Notes under the pieces: model-generated
What the model saw: the letters and a program-made list of their open reading frames with translations, nothing else
What the model was told of the DNA's origin: nothing
Databases searched by the model: none
Source of the DNA: Podochytrium sp. JEL0797
Lineage: Eukaryota > Chytridiomycota > Chytridiomycetes > Chytridiales > Chytriomycetaceae
Length of the DNA: 39,159 nt
Reading direction: 5' to 3'
Assembly (NCBI GenBank): GCA_027596195.1
Contig: JADGJG010000130.1
Coordinates: 1 to 39,159 of the forward strand
Translations under genes and position numbers: made by a program
In this document: positions 19,256-28,282 of the stretch, piece after piece
How positions within the stretch are numbered: position 1 is the stretch's first letter
How the letters are laid out: each line of letters begins with the position of its first letter

Positions 19256-20736
19256 ATGTCAATCCCACCAGCTCAATCCTCCGCCCACCAAGAATCGCGC
19301 AAGTCGCGCGGCCCTCCCCGCAGCTGGTCCTTCAGCCACTCGGGTGATAAATCCCTTCTACCGCGGGACCCCTCCCCACCACCCGCTGTGTCCTCTCACC
19401 CACTCTGGCCCGGCGCCCTCTCCACCGCCGTCTCCACACTCCGTGCGATTCTCGCAGTTAAGAAACGCGTCCAGTCTTCTTAATTTAATTAACGCGTGCA
19501 CGCTCCCAGTCATGCAACTCTGACACCCTCACAACAACCTCCTTCACCCGCATCCGCGCCCTCCACGACCTCGCAGCAGTACCCACCAACATCCAAGTCT
19601 CCATCACAAAGACGCGTATTCCCCGCCTCTCAACCCTCCTCCTCGAATCCATGGCCCCAGCCGACGCCGTCGGCGAAATCACAGCCGAATGGATCCATTA
19701 CGAGCCGACGCGTTTTTCTTGGTCCTCCCGCCATCGGCCAGACCCGATTCAGAGAAAGGTAGACGCAGCGGAACTGGAAACTTCCACCGCCGGGGAGGAG
19801 TCTGTGATTTTGTATCTCCACGGAGGCGCGTATTGCATCGCATCGAGAAAGACACATCGCGGAATCACTTGGAAACTCGCCAAACACGCACACTGTCGCG
19901 TTCTAGCAATCGATTACAGACTTTCCCCTGAACACGTGTTCCCACTCGCATTGCATGATGCCGTTTCCGCATACGCGTACCTCTCCCTTCCTGACCCTTC
20001 CACAGGACTCTCGCGGTACGACGCGAACAAGGTGGTTGTGATGGGAGACTCTGCGGGGGGTGGACTCGCCCTCGCGTTGGTATTATGGATTCGCGACGTG
20101 GGTGCCCGGTTGCATGGGTTCAAAATGCCTGCGGGTGCTGGGTTGATGAGTCCATGGCTTGACTTGACGCTTTCGAAACGGAGTTTTCAGACGAACGGCA
20201 AGTGGGATTACTTACCGGATCGAATGAAAGGCGTCATGTTGCATTCTGATCGTACGCATTATTACATTCGTGACAACTCGTTTCTCAAACATCCGCTCGT
20301 GTCTCCGCTGTTTGCGGCGGAGGATCCGGAGGCTCCGATTTGTCCATTGTTGATTCAGATTGGGGAATGTGAGCGTTTGCGGGATGAGAATTTATGCTTT
20401 GCGCATCACAAATTCCCCACCGCCCGGATTCGTGTTGAAATGTACGATTCGATGGTTCATGTGTTTCAAATGTTTAATGCCTTCTTGCCGTTGGCTGAGT
20501 TTTCGTTGGAGCGGTTGGGAGAGTTTTCGCGACGCGTGATTGCGACAAGGACGGAATCGACGGCGCAAGAGTTTGAGAGAAAGTTGGTGAGGGTCGGGTG
20601 TGAAGCAATTGCCGGAGCAGAGGCGGCGGGGTTTCCTGTGACTGAGCTGACTGTTGGGGAGGTGGAGGCTTATTTGTTTGTTGAGGAGGAAAATCTCGCG
20701 GTGGCTATTCTTGGTACTGCCGTATTCGATGAATAG
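19256..20736 (+). CDS. Alpha/beta-hydrolase, hormone-sensitive-lipase type esterase
   Basis: Predicted carboxylester hydrolase. Modelled as two exons (19256-19456, 19510-20736), 475 aa. The intron has a GTTAAG donor, a TTAATTAAC branch-like site and a CCCAG acceptor; removing it joins the frames in phase. If exon 1 were wrong, the in-frame Met at 19651 (residue 115) would be the start. Visible motifs are the oxyanion-hole HGGAY (H171), the nucleophile elbow GDSAGG (S248), a putative acid in GECERLRDE (about 355) and a putative catalytic His in DSMVHVFQMF (H384). Steroid-, acyl- or xenobiotic-ester substrates are all possible. It is the only intact member of three related sequences here; a 3' remnant (22290-22580) and an inverted pseudogene (23610-24420) lie downstream. 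A poly-T/TTTGCGAGTTACAAG 3' flank is shared with the remnant. Confidence 0.85.
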
Positions 20737-21173
20737 AGATTCTTGATTTGATTTCGTGTTTTGCGAGTTACAAGTCTTCGAGCCGGAGACATTTTTTGGA
20801 AATCTTCGGAAATTTGAGATAAACAAAGCAATCCACGTGTCGCCGGTCCTTGGAAGAGTTCCACCTACCAGAAAAATTAAAATAGCGCGCGATTTGAGTG
20901 TTAATTGATGTTTTTTGGGGTGAATTGATGTTACTCTTCAAATATCCAGGTTTAAAAGGAATAGAGCTACAATTTGCAGAAAATGCTCGAAACCAGCAGA
21001 GTTGATGGAAACGCGTGTCGAAGATGCGTGCGTTGAGCGTTCTCTTTCTCGCGTTTTGGTAAAACAAAATTTGCCTGGAAAAACAAAAACACCTGTCAAA
21101 ATAACCCCCCTTTGTACGCATCCCCTCTTCTTTAGCGATCGATCGATTTTCCTAGAATCTAGTGCAACATGAT
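20737..21173. other. Intergenic, no gene seen
   Basis: AT-rich sequence with only short open frames on either strand, none showing a domain. It lies between the hydrolase 3' end and repeat arm 2. Confidence 0.4.
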
Positions 21174-21750
21174 AGAGCAACCGGCTTGCTGTTTTGGATG
21201 TACCAAGTAATCAACCTGGCGCGTTTCACACCGATCTCGTCTGTCCGAGGCACGTTGCGCTGCCCAACCTGTTGGGCGCCTCCAGCTTCGCCACAACTGA
21301 AGCCCCCAGGGCGAGCGGTTACATACAGATTGGTATAGATTCGTAGTGGAACTCTCTCCTCGTGTTGTGGGTTGTTTTTTGCGACGGGATTGCGGTCTTT
21401 TTGCCGTGTCCCAGGACTGTTTGCTCATCTTTCTGAATCTCCAATACTATTTCTAGTGGGCTTAAATTGTTCGCGTTGGATTTTGTTTGTTTCTTTGTTT
21501 GGGTTGTTGTTTTCACTCAAACCGCGTCGCCCTACCCCTGGGCACCCTTTTGATGCTGAAAGAGTTTACCAATATTTATGGGCACTCTTTGAGAGGTTTA
21601 GAAGCTGCGTTTCCCCATTAGTTGCTCGCGCTTCTTCCTCGTTTTGGTGGTTGATGTTCACTCCATTTCCTGTTGGATATGGACGGAAAATCAATCCAGC
21701 ATACCGAGCAAGAAAACGCGCTCCAGCACTTGTGCAAATAAAATGGTCTT
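21174..21750 (-). repeat. Dispersed repeat, arm 2 (inverted copy of 8637-9228)
   Basis: The reverse complement matches 8637-9228 end to end, with the shared landmark order given for arm 1. The two copies lie about 12 kb apart in opposite orientation. The plus-strand open frame 21372-21926 spans this arm but is not conserved as protein in the other copy, so it is treated as chance. No clear target-site duplications were identified. Confidence 0.85.
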
Positions 21751-21784
21751 TTTTATCATTCAACAATATTTGGAACTTTCGTGC

Positions 21785-22140
21785 GATTTTCGTTTGGCTG
21801 TTCGTTGGTGCTGAGAATCAAGTTGACGTCGACACCCACTTTCGTTCTCGTGATCCATGGACGCGCATTCGAGAGTGGAGCGACGGGGTTGTAGTCGAAC
21901 TTGGCCACCAGTTAATTAGAGCCTAATTTCTCGGCGTACCAGAGCAGCGCGTGGTTCGGGTTAAAGACGCGAATCCCATGGGGCAAGGGGACGCGTGTTC
22001 CAAATCAAGGCGGCCCAGAAGTCTTGCACAGAAGTCTACGCTTTTCCGCCATTCTTTTCAAACTCCAACGCGGTCTGATCGAAATCGCGGATAAAAATTG
22101 ATGGAATTCGGTCAAAGTCGGAAAAAGGAAAAGACTGGGG
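21785..22140 (-). pseudogene. Decayed fragment of an unrecognised protein-coding gene
   Basis: The minus strand reads as protein-like, codon-regular sequence in neighbouring frames. About 22130-22045 gives FSDFDRIPSIFIRDFDQTAL. After an in-frame TAG near 22040 comes VQDFWAALIWNT, then a one-base shift, then LPHGIRVFNPNHALLWYAEKLG, then a TAA near 21915, and then VAKFDYNPVAPLSNARPWITR with a final stop near 21770. The aromatic, structured composition and the pattern of two stops plus one shift indicate a dead copy of a real gene. The parent family is not recognised. It abuts repeat arm 2, so it may have been moved or truncated with that element. Confidence 0.5.
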
Positions 22141-22289
22141 GTCAATCTTCCTCCCTCAGTTTCCTCGTCCCCGAGTCTCATGAACTACGGCCTCCCTATG
22201 GGCCACGAGATTATTGAGGTGGACGATTCATCGGATACAAAGGCCTCATGGCTCTCCCAAATGCATGTTTGCCACTTCCACCAACCGCG

Positions 22290-22580
22290 ACAAGAGAATA
22301 TATGCTTTGCATTTCCATGTAGGATTCCATGGCTTTGGAACGGTTGGGAGAGTTTTCGCGACTCGTGACTGCGACGGGGGCGGAGGCGGCGGGCCGGAGA
22401 TGCCGTTCAAAATGTGCTACACATCAGCGGCCTCGTTACTTAAGTTCGTAAAGGAAAATGTGGGCCAAAAGAAAAAGAATGACTCAAAGCTGGAAAGGGG
22501 GGGAGGCGCAGGTGGGAGGCGGGGAGGGAACGAAATGCATTTGTTTTTTTGCGAGTTACAAGGCACTTTTTGAAATGAAT
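22290..22580 (+). pseudogene. Internally deleted remnant of the hydrolase 3' end
   Basis: Pieces match the intact hydrolase in the same order. GAGAATATATGCTTTGC matches about 20388. CGGTTGGGAGAGTTTTCGCGAC and CGTGACTGCGAC match about 20513-20550. GCGGAGGCGGCGGG matches about 20620. GCGAGTTACAAG with a following TTTTTTGAAAT-like piece matches the 3' flank at about 20763-20800. The catalytic Ser and His regions are absent. It is a non-functional relic. Confidence 0.6.
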
Positions 22581-22757
22581 GATTGAAATATTACCTTCCT
22601 CCTTTTCTCGCCCCATTCCAATACCTCGCCTCTAAAGTTTCGCACTCCTTGTTTCTGTTGCGAACCTTGCGAACCCACCACCCCCACGTGACAAAGGGGC
22701 GGCGCATGACACATGTGATATTTTCAAAGTTCTATTTTTCTTCAGTCAAAAACCAAC

Positions 22758-23333
22758 ATGACTTTCGACGACGTTTTCGCATTCACGCAACCAACTGTCA
22801 AGACAAGAGTGATTTGCGTGGCCCTCGACGAGTCCAAGGTACTCCTCGTTTCCCCCCACCCCCCCCGGCGCGCCGGCCCGCGGGCGCGGGCCGGCGCGAG
22901 GCCGCCCCCGACCCCCGCCCCGCCCCCCCCCACGTCCTCCACCCCCATCATCGACGAAGTCGTCCTCCTCCACTGCCGCACCCCCCCACCCCCGCTCGCC
23001 ATGCCCTCCCCCACGAACCTCATCACCACCAACACCGAATACGTCTCCTGGATGACGGATCAAGCGCGGACCCAGTCGCACACGTTGATCCAAAAGTACG
23101 CGGATAACCTCATGAACGGCGCCAAAGGCGGACTCGTGGTGCGCGGCTTGTCGCTCGTTGGGGACCCGCGGATCGAGGTGTGTGAGATGGCGAAACGGTT
23201 GGGAGCCGAGGTGGTGATTGTGGGAACGAGGGGGATGGGGTTGATTCAGAAGGCGGTGATGGGGAGTGTTTCAGATCATTTACTTCACAATTTGGAGTGC
23301 AGTGTGATCGTTGTGCGGGGGTCTAAGGAGTGA
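22758..23333 (+). CDS. Universal stress protein (UspA) family protein with abnormal N-terminal half
   Basis: Single frame of 191 aa in the UspA fold family. Strand 1 is VICVALDES and the later part is typical: DEVVLLHCR, QARTQSHTLIQKYAD, GLVVRGLSLVGDPRIEV, LGAEVVIVGTRG. It ends with the ATP-binding signature G-2X-G-9X-G(S), seen as GTRG-9-GS, and SVIVVRGS. Between strand 1 (ending at K27) and DEVV (about 66) the usual helix 1 (S..AL.WAL) is missing. A Pro/Arg/Ala-rich segment encoded by almost pure G+C DNA (22850-22940) replaces it. An intron 22839-22900 would break the frame. The gene may be expressed with a disordered insert, be damaged, or have an assembly problem at this point. Confidence 0.75.
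   Translation: MTFDDVFAFTQPTVKTRVICVALDESKVLLVSPHPPRRAGPRARAGARPPPTPAPPPPTSSTPIIDEVVLLHCRTPPPPLAMPSPTNLITTNTEYVSWMTDQARTQSHTLIQKYADNLMNGAKGGLVVRGLSLVGDPRIEVCEMAKRLGAEVVIVGTRGMGLIQKAVMGSVSDHLLHNLECSVIVVRGSKE
22869..22898. repeat. Perfect GC palindrome inside the stress-protein gene
   Basis: Arms of 14 bp (22869-22882 and 22885-22898) are exact reverse complements around a 2-bp GG spacer, and every base is G or C. The palindrome sits in about 90 bp of nearly pure G+C, far above its surroundings. The coding frame passes through it. Confidence 0.95.
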
Positions 23334-23609
23334 AACTCTCGTTGGGTTTTCGCAGTTAAGGAATGCACGTGTGATTTGGTTTGTGAGGTGAAACACTTAC
23401 TGTAATGGGGATTGAGAAAAAAGAAATAATAAACTAGTTTTTCATTTTATTTATTGGAATTGGGCGAGAGAGACGAGAGAGAACGTCTGTTATTGCGGGG
23501 GGTCGTGAGGAAAAAGGGGCGAGAAAATCCCCGTGATATCACGAGACGTGACTCAGGCGCGCCACCGGAACATGAGTGAAAACTTTCCCAACCATTCCCG
23601 ATTTTTGGT

Positions 23610-24420
23610 ATGGCCTTTGGAATTGACGGTGCTCTCAAACTCTTGCACCACCGGCGCTTCCGTCCTTGTCGCAGTCACGCGCCGAAAAAACTCACCCAAC
23701 TCAGCCAACGGCAAGAAAGCATTTAATTAACATTCGAAAAATTTGATCCCGATCGACATTTCAACATGAATTCTTGTCGTGGGGAACTTGTGAAGCGCAA
23801 AGCAGAGATTCTCGTCCCGCAAGCGCTCACATTCCCCAAACTGCCGCAAACAACACAATTTTTGAGAAATGAGTTGTCGCGAACGTAATAATGCGTACGG
23901 TCTGACTGTAACATGACACCCTTCATTCGATCCGGTAAGTAATCCCACTTTCCGTTCGTCCGAAAACTCGGGTTTCGAAAGCGTCAAGTCAAGCCATGGA
24001 CTCATCAACCCTGCATGCCCACGCGGGCATTTTGAACCCATGCGTACGCGCCCCGATATCGCGAATCCATAATACCAACGCGAGGGCGAGTCCACCACCC
24101 GCAGAATCTCCCATCACAACCACCTTGTTCGCGTCGTACCGCGCGAGTCCTGTGGAAAGGTCAGGGAGGGTGAGGTACGCGTATGCGGAAACGGCGTCGT
24201 GGAGTGCGAGTGATAGAACGCGCGATTGTGCGTGTTTGGCGAGTTTCCAAGTGATCCCGCGATGCGTTTTTCTGGATACGCGCCGCCGTGGAGATATAAA
24301 ATCACAGTCTCCTCCCTGGCGGTAAAGGGTGGTCCTCTCGCATCCATCACAGACTCCTCCCTGGCGGTGGAAGGTGGTACTCCCGCGGCCACTTTTTTTC
24401 GGAATCGCGTCTGGTCGATG
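23610..24420 (-). pseudogene. Inverted pseudogene copy of the alpha/beta-hydrolase
   Basis: Opposite-strand copy of the hydrolase at 19256-20736, starting near SRHRPD (about 24410). It keeps long near-identical stretches, including RKTHRGITWKLAKHA, the nucleophile elbow GDSAGG, LMSPWLDLTLSK, GECERLRDENLCFA and the AEL..EFFRRVTATRTEA region at about 23700-23640. Lesions: a tandem duplication of about 35 bp just before the HGGAY region (24300-24385), deletion of the IDYRLSPEHVF part, frameshifts near 23990 and in the middle, and loss of the catalytic-His segment. There is no N-terminal exon. Non-functional as a hydrolase. Confidence 0.85.
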
Positions 24421-24499
24421 GCGGGAACGCCAAAAATTAAACTTTAGATTGTAAAACGACCTCTCTTTATTATTCCATTTCGTACATAATCCATTCTTC

Positions 24500-25531
24500 T
24501 TATTTGCTCTGCGGCCCACAAAATTCCTCAAATACCGCCATGGCAGTCCACTTGCGGTTCTCAGCTTCCCCAAACACCAACGACCGCTGCTCATTGTAAA
24601 ACACCTCATCGTCCACCTCCTCCAACTTTCTCGGCAAACAATGCATAAACTTCCAGTTGGCCTGCGCCCCACCTTGCTTCGCCATCGCCTCCGTCACTTG
24701 GAACCCTTCAAACGCCACCAACTTGGCCTGCTTGTCTGCCTCCTGGCCCATCGATACCCACGTGTCCGTCACGATAATGTTGCAGTTCTTGACAGCCACC
24801 TGCGGGTCGCACGTGTACGCGACGGCTCCATACGCACGCCCTTCCGCCGCCGCCACCGCCGCCTCAGCCTCCACGTACTCCTTGATATCCGCGTCAATCT
24901 CGTAACCCGCAGGCGTCGCGACGGCCACGTTCATGCCCAAGCGCGGGAGGGACACCAGCAGCGAGTTGATAATGTTGTTGGCGTCACCGACCCACGCGAC
25001 GTTCACGCCCTTGAGAATCGGAAGCGTGGCACCCGGCGTGTCCACAATGTCCTTCACCTCCTGGTTGGTCAGGAATGCCTCGTAGATGGTCATGATGTCG
25101 GCAAGGCCTTGCATGGGGTGGTACTTTGCGGTGAGTGCGTTGATGACGGGCGCCGCAGAATATTTTGCCAACTCTTCAATCTCGGAATGGTCACCGAGAC
25201 GCGCAAAGACGGCATCGACCATGTCGCCAACGACTTTGCTCGTGTCTCTCCAGCTCTCGCCGCCCTTCTTGGGATCACCAAGCTGGATGTCATTGGCACC
25301 CAAAAACATTGGGTGTCCGCCCAGGGCAGCCCATCCGGCTTCGGAGGAGATGCGCGTGCGCGTTGATTTCTTGGTGAAAAGGAGTCCGAGCGTTTTGCCG
25401 GCGAGGAGGCCCTGGCTTTCCTGGGGGATGGCTGCCGAATACTTGAACACGAGGGCGCGCTGGACAAGGGCGAGGATGGCAGTGGGGCTCAGCTGGCGGA
25501 GAGTGAGGAAGTCTTTGGAGGAGAGTGTCAT
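24500..25531 (-). CDS. ARG3: Ornithine carbamoyltransferase
   Basis: Catalyses ornithine + carbamoyl phosphate to citrulline in arginine biosynthesis. One uninterrupted 343-aa frame. Visible signatures: carbamoyl-phosphate loop STRTR (56-60), YHPMQGLAD, the ornithine-binding VSMGQE loop, and HCLPR (297-301). The protein begins MTLSSKDFLTLRQL, directly at the first conserved helix, with no amphipathic presequence, and upstream DNA shows no extra exon. A cytosolic enzyme, as in budding yeast, is therefore more likely than the mitochondrial form of many other eukaryotes; this localisation is inference. It is one of the few long intronless genes here. The strong C-ending codon preference suggests high expression. 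ARG3 is the yeast name for the function. Confidence 0.95.
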   Translation of the reverse strand: MTLSSKDFLTLRQLSPTAILALVQRALVFKYSAAIPQESQGLLAGKTLGLLFTKKSTRTRISSEAGWAALGGHPMFLGANDIQLGDPKKGGESWRDTSKVVGDMVDAVFARLGDHSEIEELAKYSAAPVINALTAKYHPMQGLADIMTIYEAFLTNQEVKDIVDTPGATLPILKGVNVAWVGDANNIINSLLVSLPRLGMNVAVATPAGYEIDADIKEYVEAEAAVAAAEGRAYGAVAYTCDPQVAVKNCNIIVTDTWVSMGQEADKQAKLVAFEGFQVTEAMAKQGGAQANWKFMHCLPRKLEEVDDEVFYNEQRSLVFGEAENRKWTAMAVFEEFCGPQSK

Positions 25532-26006
25532 AGCGAATTCCGGGCCTTTTTTTGCGGGTGCACTTGGCGGCGGATGTCGATATCCCTTTTTTGTGCGATA
25601 AGATAATTAAATTCTCCTTTTTTATGAATTCTTTCTCTTATTATTGCGTACAGTCCTCTTAGTAAGAACGCGATCATTCGCGAATCCGCTTGAAAACGCG
25701 ATCGTCGCTTAAATCACCGTTGACACGCAAAAAAATTCTTTTGATTTGAGAACTTTACGTTTAACCGCAAACACGGGCGAAACCGTCCAGGCCACACACA
25801 GCGCCGGCCATGGACATTCTCGTAAGCCTTCCTGCTTTTGAACGTGTGTCGTGGCACTCTTGGCTACACCCCATCTCGGGTGGTGGATGTGGGACTCATA
25901 AACAGACACTCCTTGGAGTTCATTTTTTCTGCCTTCATCACCAAGCAAGCGGACTGAAACCTCATTCACTCTCTCTCATCAAATAAAGGAAATAATTTCT
26001 ATTTTT
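25532..26006. other. Intergenic, no gene seen
   Basis: Holds the presumed OTC promoter and the FKBP 3' flank. The frame 25709-25969 (-) has no recognisable feature. AATAAA-like sequence near 25980 belongs to no assigned plus-strand gene. Confidence 0.4.
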
Positions 26007-26687
26007 CTAAAGCTCCGTGTGTTGTTCGACTGCGACCTCCTCATTCCCATTCACATTCACAATCTGGAGTCTGTATTCGAGAACGCTTCCGTAAGGAGCT
26101 TTGGGTGCGCTCGAATATCCTATCGCATGGAAAAACCGAGAAATTAGAAGTTTGCCACGGGATGTTTGCCCCAACCCCACTGCCTCATCACCCAAACGCA
26201 TATTCTACTCACCATACACAGGATCAGGCAAAAACCCAAACTCAGCCGGCATCACAATCGTTCTCGACTCCCCCACACAAGCACCAACGACTCCGTCATG
26301 CAACCCGCCCGGGATCTCCATGCTCTTGCGCCCTACCATGTACTCGAACGGTTTCGAGGTCGGGCTGCGGTCGAAATGCTTTTCGGATTTCGTGATTGTG
26401 CCTTCGCGGTAGTTGTGCGTGTAGGACCACGCTTTGTAGCGGATGCCGATCGTGTCGCGGATTTGGATGGGGTGGGGGCAGGAGGGGGCGGGGATGGGGT
26501 GGGTTGTTGCTGGGGAGAGAGAGGTGGGTAAGCACAGGGTTAGCAAGGAGGAGGGGGGTGGGGCAGTTCAAGCGGGATCAAACGGAAGCTCACTGATTTC
26601 CAAGTCCGTGGGAGGCGTGCGCACTTCAGTTGACGAGACCATGAGGGCAGAGGCGAGGAAGCAGATGGATTTGAGCAGAGAGGGCAT
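26007..26687 (-). CDS. FKBP-type peptidyl-prolyl isomerase of the ER (FKBP2-like)
   Basis: Proline isomerase/folding factor of the secretory pathway. Three exons: 26687-26594, 26509-26213 and 26119-26007, giving 167 aa. The signal peptide is MPSLLKSICFLASALMVSS. DLEI and a conserved Cys lead into the FKBP fold (RDTIGIRYKAWSY, FDRS, PFEYMVGR, IPGGLHDGVVGACVGESRTIVMP). The loop PAEFGFLPDPVYG spans intron 2, and the last strand is SVLEYRLQIVNV. The C-terminus is HTEL, a KDEL-like ER retrieval signal comparable to the RTEL of animal FKBP2. Changes in the binding pocket (IPGG in place of the common VIKGWD) suggest weak or altered drug/substrate binding, which is inference. Confidence 0.85.
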
Positions 26688-27059
26688 TCGGGGGGTGCAA
26701 AAGGTTTGGGGGGTGTTTTTTTGGTGCTGGGCAAGCAGTGGCACGAGACGCAAATTTGCAAAAAGCGTGACCTGGCACGTGACGCCTGATTCTACGGGGA
26801 AGCGAGAAAATCGAGGTTCATTCATTCCTTCTCATCATGTTAATGATTGGCTCAAACGGAAAGTCGGTCTTAAAATAAATGATAACCTAGATTTTTCATT
26901 CTTCTCGCGGGACACACAGTCCTTACAAACTTCATATTTTATTTCAATTCAATGAGGAATTCTATATAAAATAACTTTAACGATTAGAGAGAGAGTGGGA
27001 GAAAGGACTTTGGAAAGAGATGTCAAACTCACAATCAAAAAAAGCACCCAGCATTCACT

Positions 27060-27959
27060 TCAACACTTTTGCACCCTGCGTTTCCCTGTTGCTCGAACGA
27101 GCGGTACAGATACAGTCTTTTCACCCGCTTGTGCCATCACCTCCATCAACGCGTTCACCAAACAAATCAACCCGACATCGCCGTTATCCATGGAATCCCA
27201 TGAAACCCATGTGTCACTCCAAGCGACCGCCGAACACGGCAACGCACTGCGGACTTCGGCTTCATCATAAAGAGTCTGATCCATAATCCAACTCGACATG
27301 GTGGCAGACGATCTTGATTTTGAGGTTGACAGATTCAGCAGTAGAACCAAGAAAAATGAATCGAAGAAGGAAAAATAAATGACACGAACCCCGACCGATG
27401 CTTGGACGCAACCCCACCAGCCGAAGCCGAATCCTCACACTGCACACTCGAAACCCCGGCACCACTCTTCTTGTTACTCTTGGCATCCTCCTCTTCCTCC
27501 TCATCGTCATCGTTATCCGACTCGCTTCCAAGCTGGTACCCACGACGCGTCGTTGTTGCTCCACTCCCCGATTCATAACTGCTACGACTGTCGCGTTCAT
27601 CCTCCATCTCTGTCGCCTCTGAATCTTCCGCGCCGTGCACGATTTCAAAAGCAGTGAGAGGAATCACTGCAGTGTAGGTATGGGTTGGTGTGTAAATGGA
27701 TTAAACAGGAGGAGCGAATGGAAAAAAGAGGGAAATCATTGATACCTGGAACAGACTCATTCGATCCATGCAACCCCATCACCTGCAACACATCCATCAA
27801 CTCATCCGCTTCTCTTCCTCGTCCCCACGCGTCGTGATCCTTCTCATTCGACTTGTTCGTGTCGCCCTGGCGGTGCCGCAAAGGTTTGCTGCGCTTCATT
27901 CCCGCACGAAGACGGATCCACGTGCTGCGCGCGTTGATCAGGAAAGTCGTGGATGCCAT
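27060..27959 (-). CDS. Unrecognised three-exon gene, 247 aa
   Basis: Exons 27959-27746, 27666-27390 and 27312-27060 join in frame (GTATCA and GTTCGT donors; CTGCAG and ATCAAG acceptors) from ATG to stop. The N-terminal 30 residues (TTFLINARSTWIRLRAGMKR) look conserved and basic. A helix containing ADELMDVLQVMGL follows, then VIPLTAFEIVHG, an acidic low-complexity linker (SESDNDDDEEEEED) and a C-terminal part of about 75 residues (YDEAEVRSALPCSAVAWSDTWVSW..VGLICLVNALMEVM). There is no signal peptide and no clear membrane segment. No family was recognised. The model is supported by in-phase splicing and the structured look of both ends. Confidence 0.6.
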
Positions 27960-28282
27960 GATATGATGTTCCCGCGTGCGATTTTCAATTATGAGGTCCT
28001 TGGGGTTAAAAAATGAGGGGGGAGAAGGAAAGGGAGAGGCAAGGGGCAAGGGGGTGGGAGATGATTTTTTTCCCCGCGCCTCAATCTGTGAAGCTTGGGA
28101 GAGAAGACCAAGAAAAAATATTCAAGCACGCGAAATTACAAAAGCAAGAGTCCGCAAGGAAAAGAAAGATATAACGTTCACCATCTGCTTTGAAGAAACA
28201 AGAGTGTTTCTCCAGTCCTTATTTATTACACATTTTTTACAAGCCAAAATTCAGTGTATTTTCCGTCTTCTCATTTTCACCA
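27960..28282. other. Intergenic, no gene seen
   Basis: Purine-rich sequence between the unrecognised gene (start 27959) and the EPG5-like stop at 28283. It presumably holds the former's promoter and the latter's 3' UTR. Confidence 0.5.

Noticed and set aside
21372..21926. 184-aa plus-strand frame across repeat arm 2
   Set aside because: The matching frame is not preserved in arm 1, and the frame crosses the repeat boundary into the minus-strand gene fragment.
22839..22900. Possible intron (GTACTC..GCGAG) removing the GC-rich part of the stress-protein gene
   Set aside because: Length 62 puts the downstream UspA frame out of phase, and no other AG gives the right phase.
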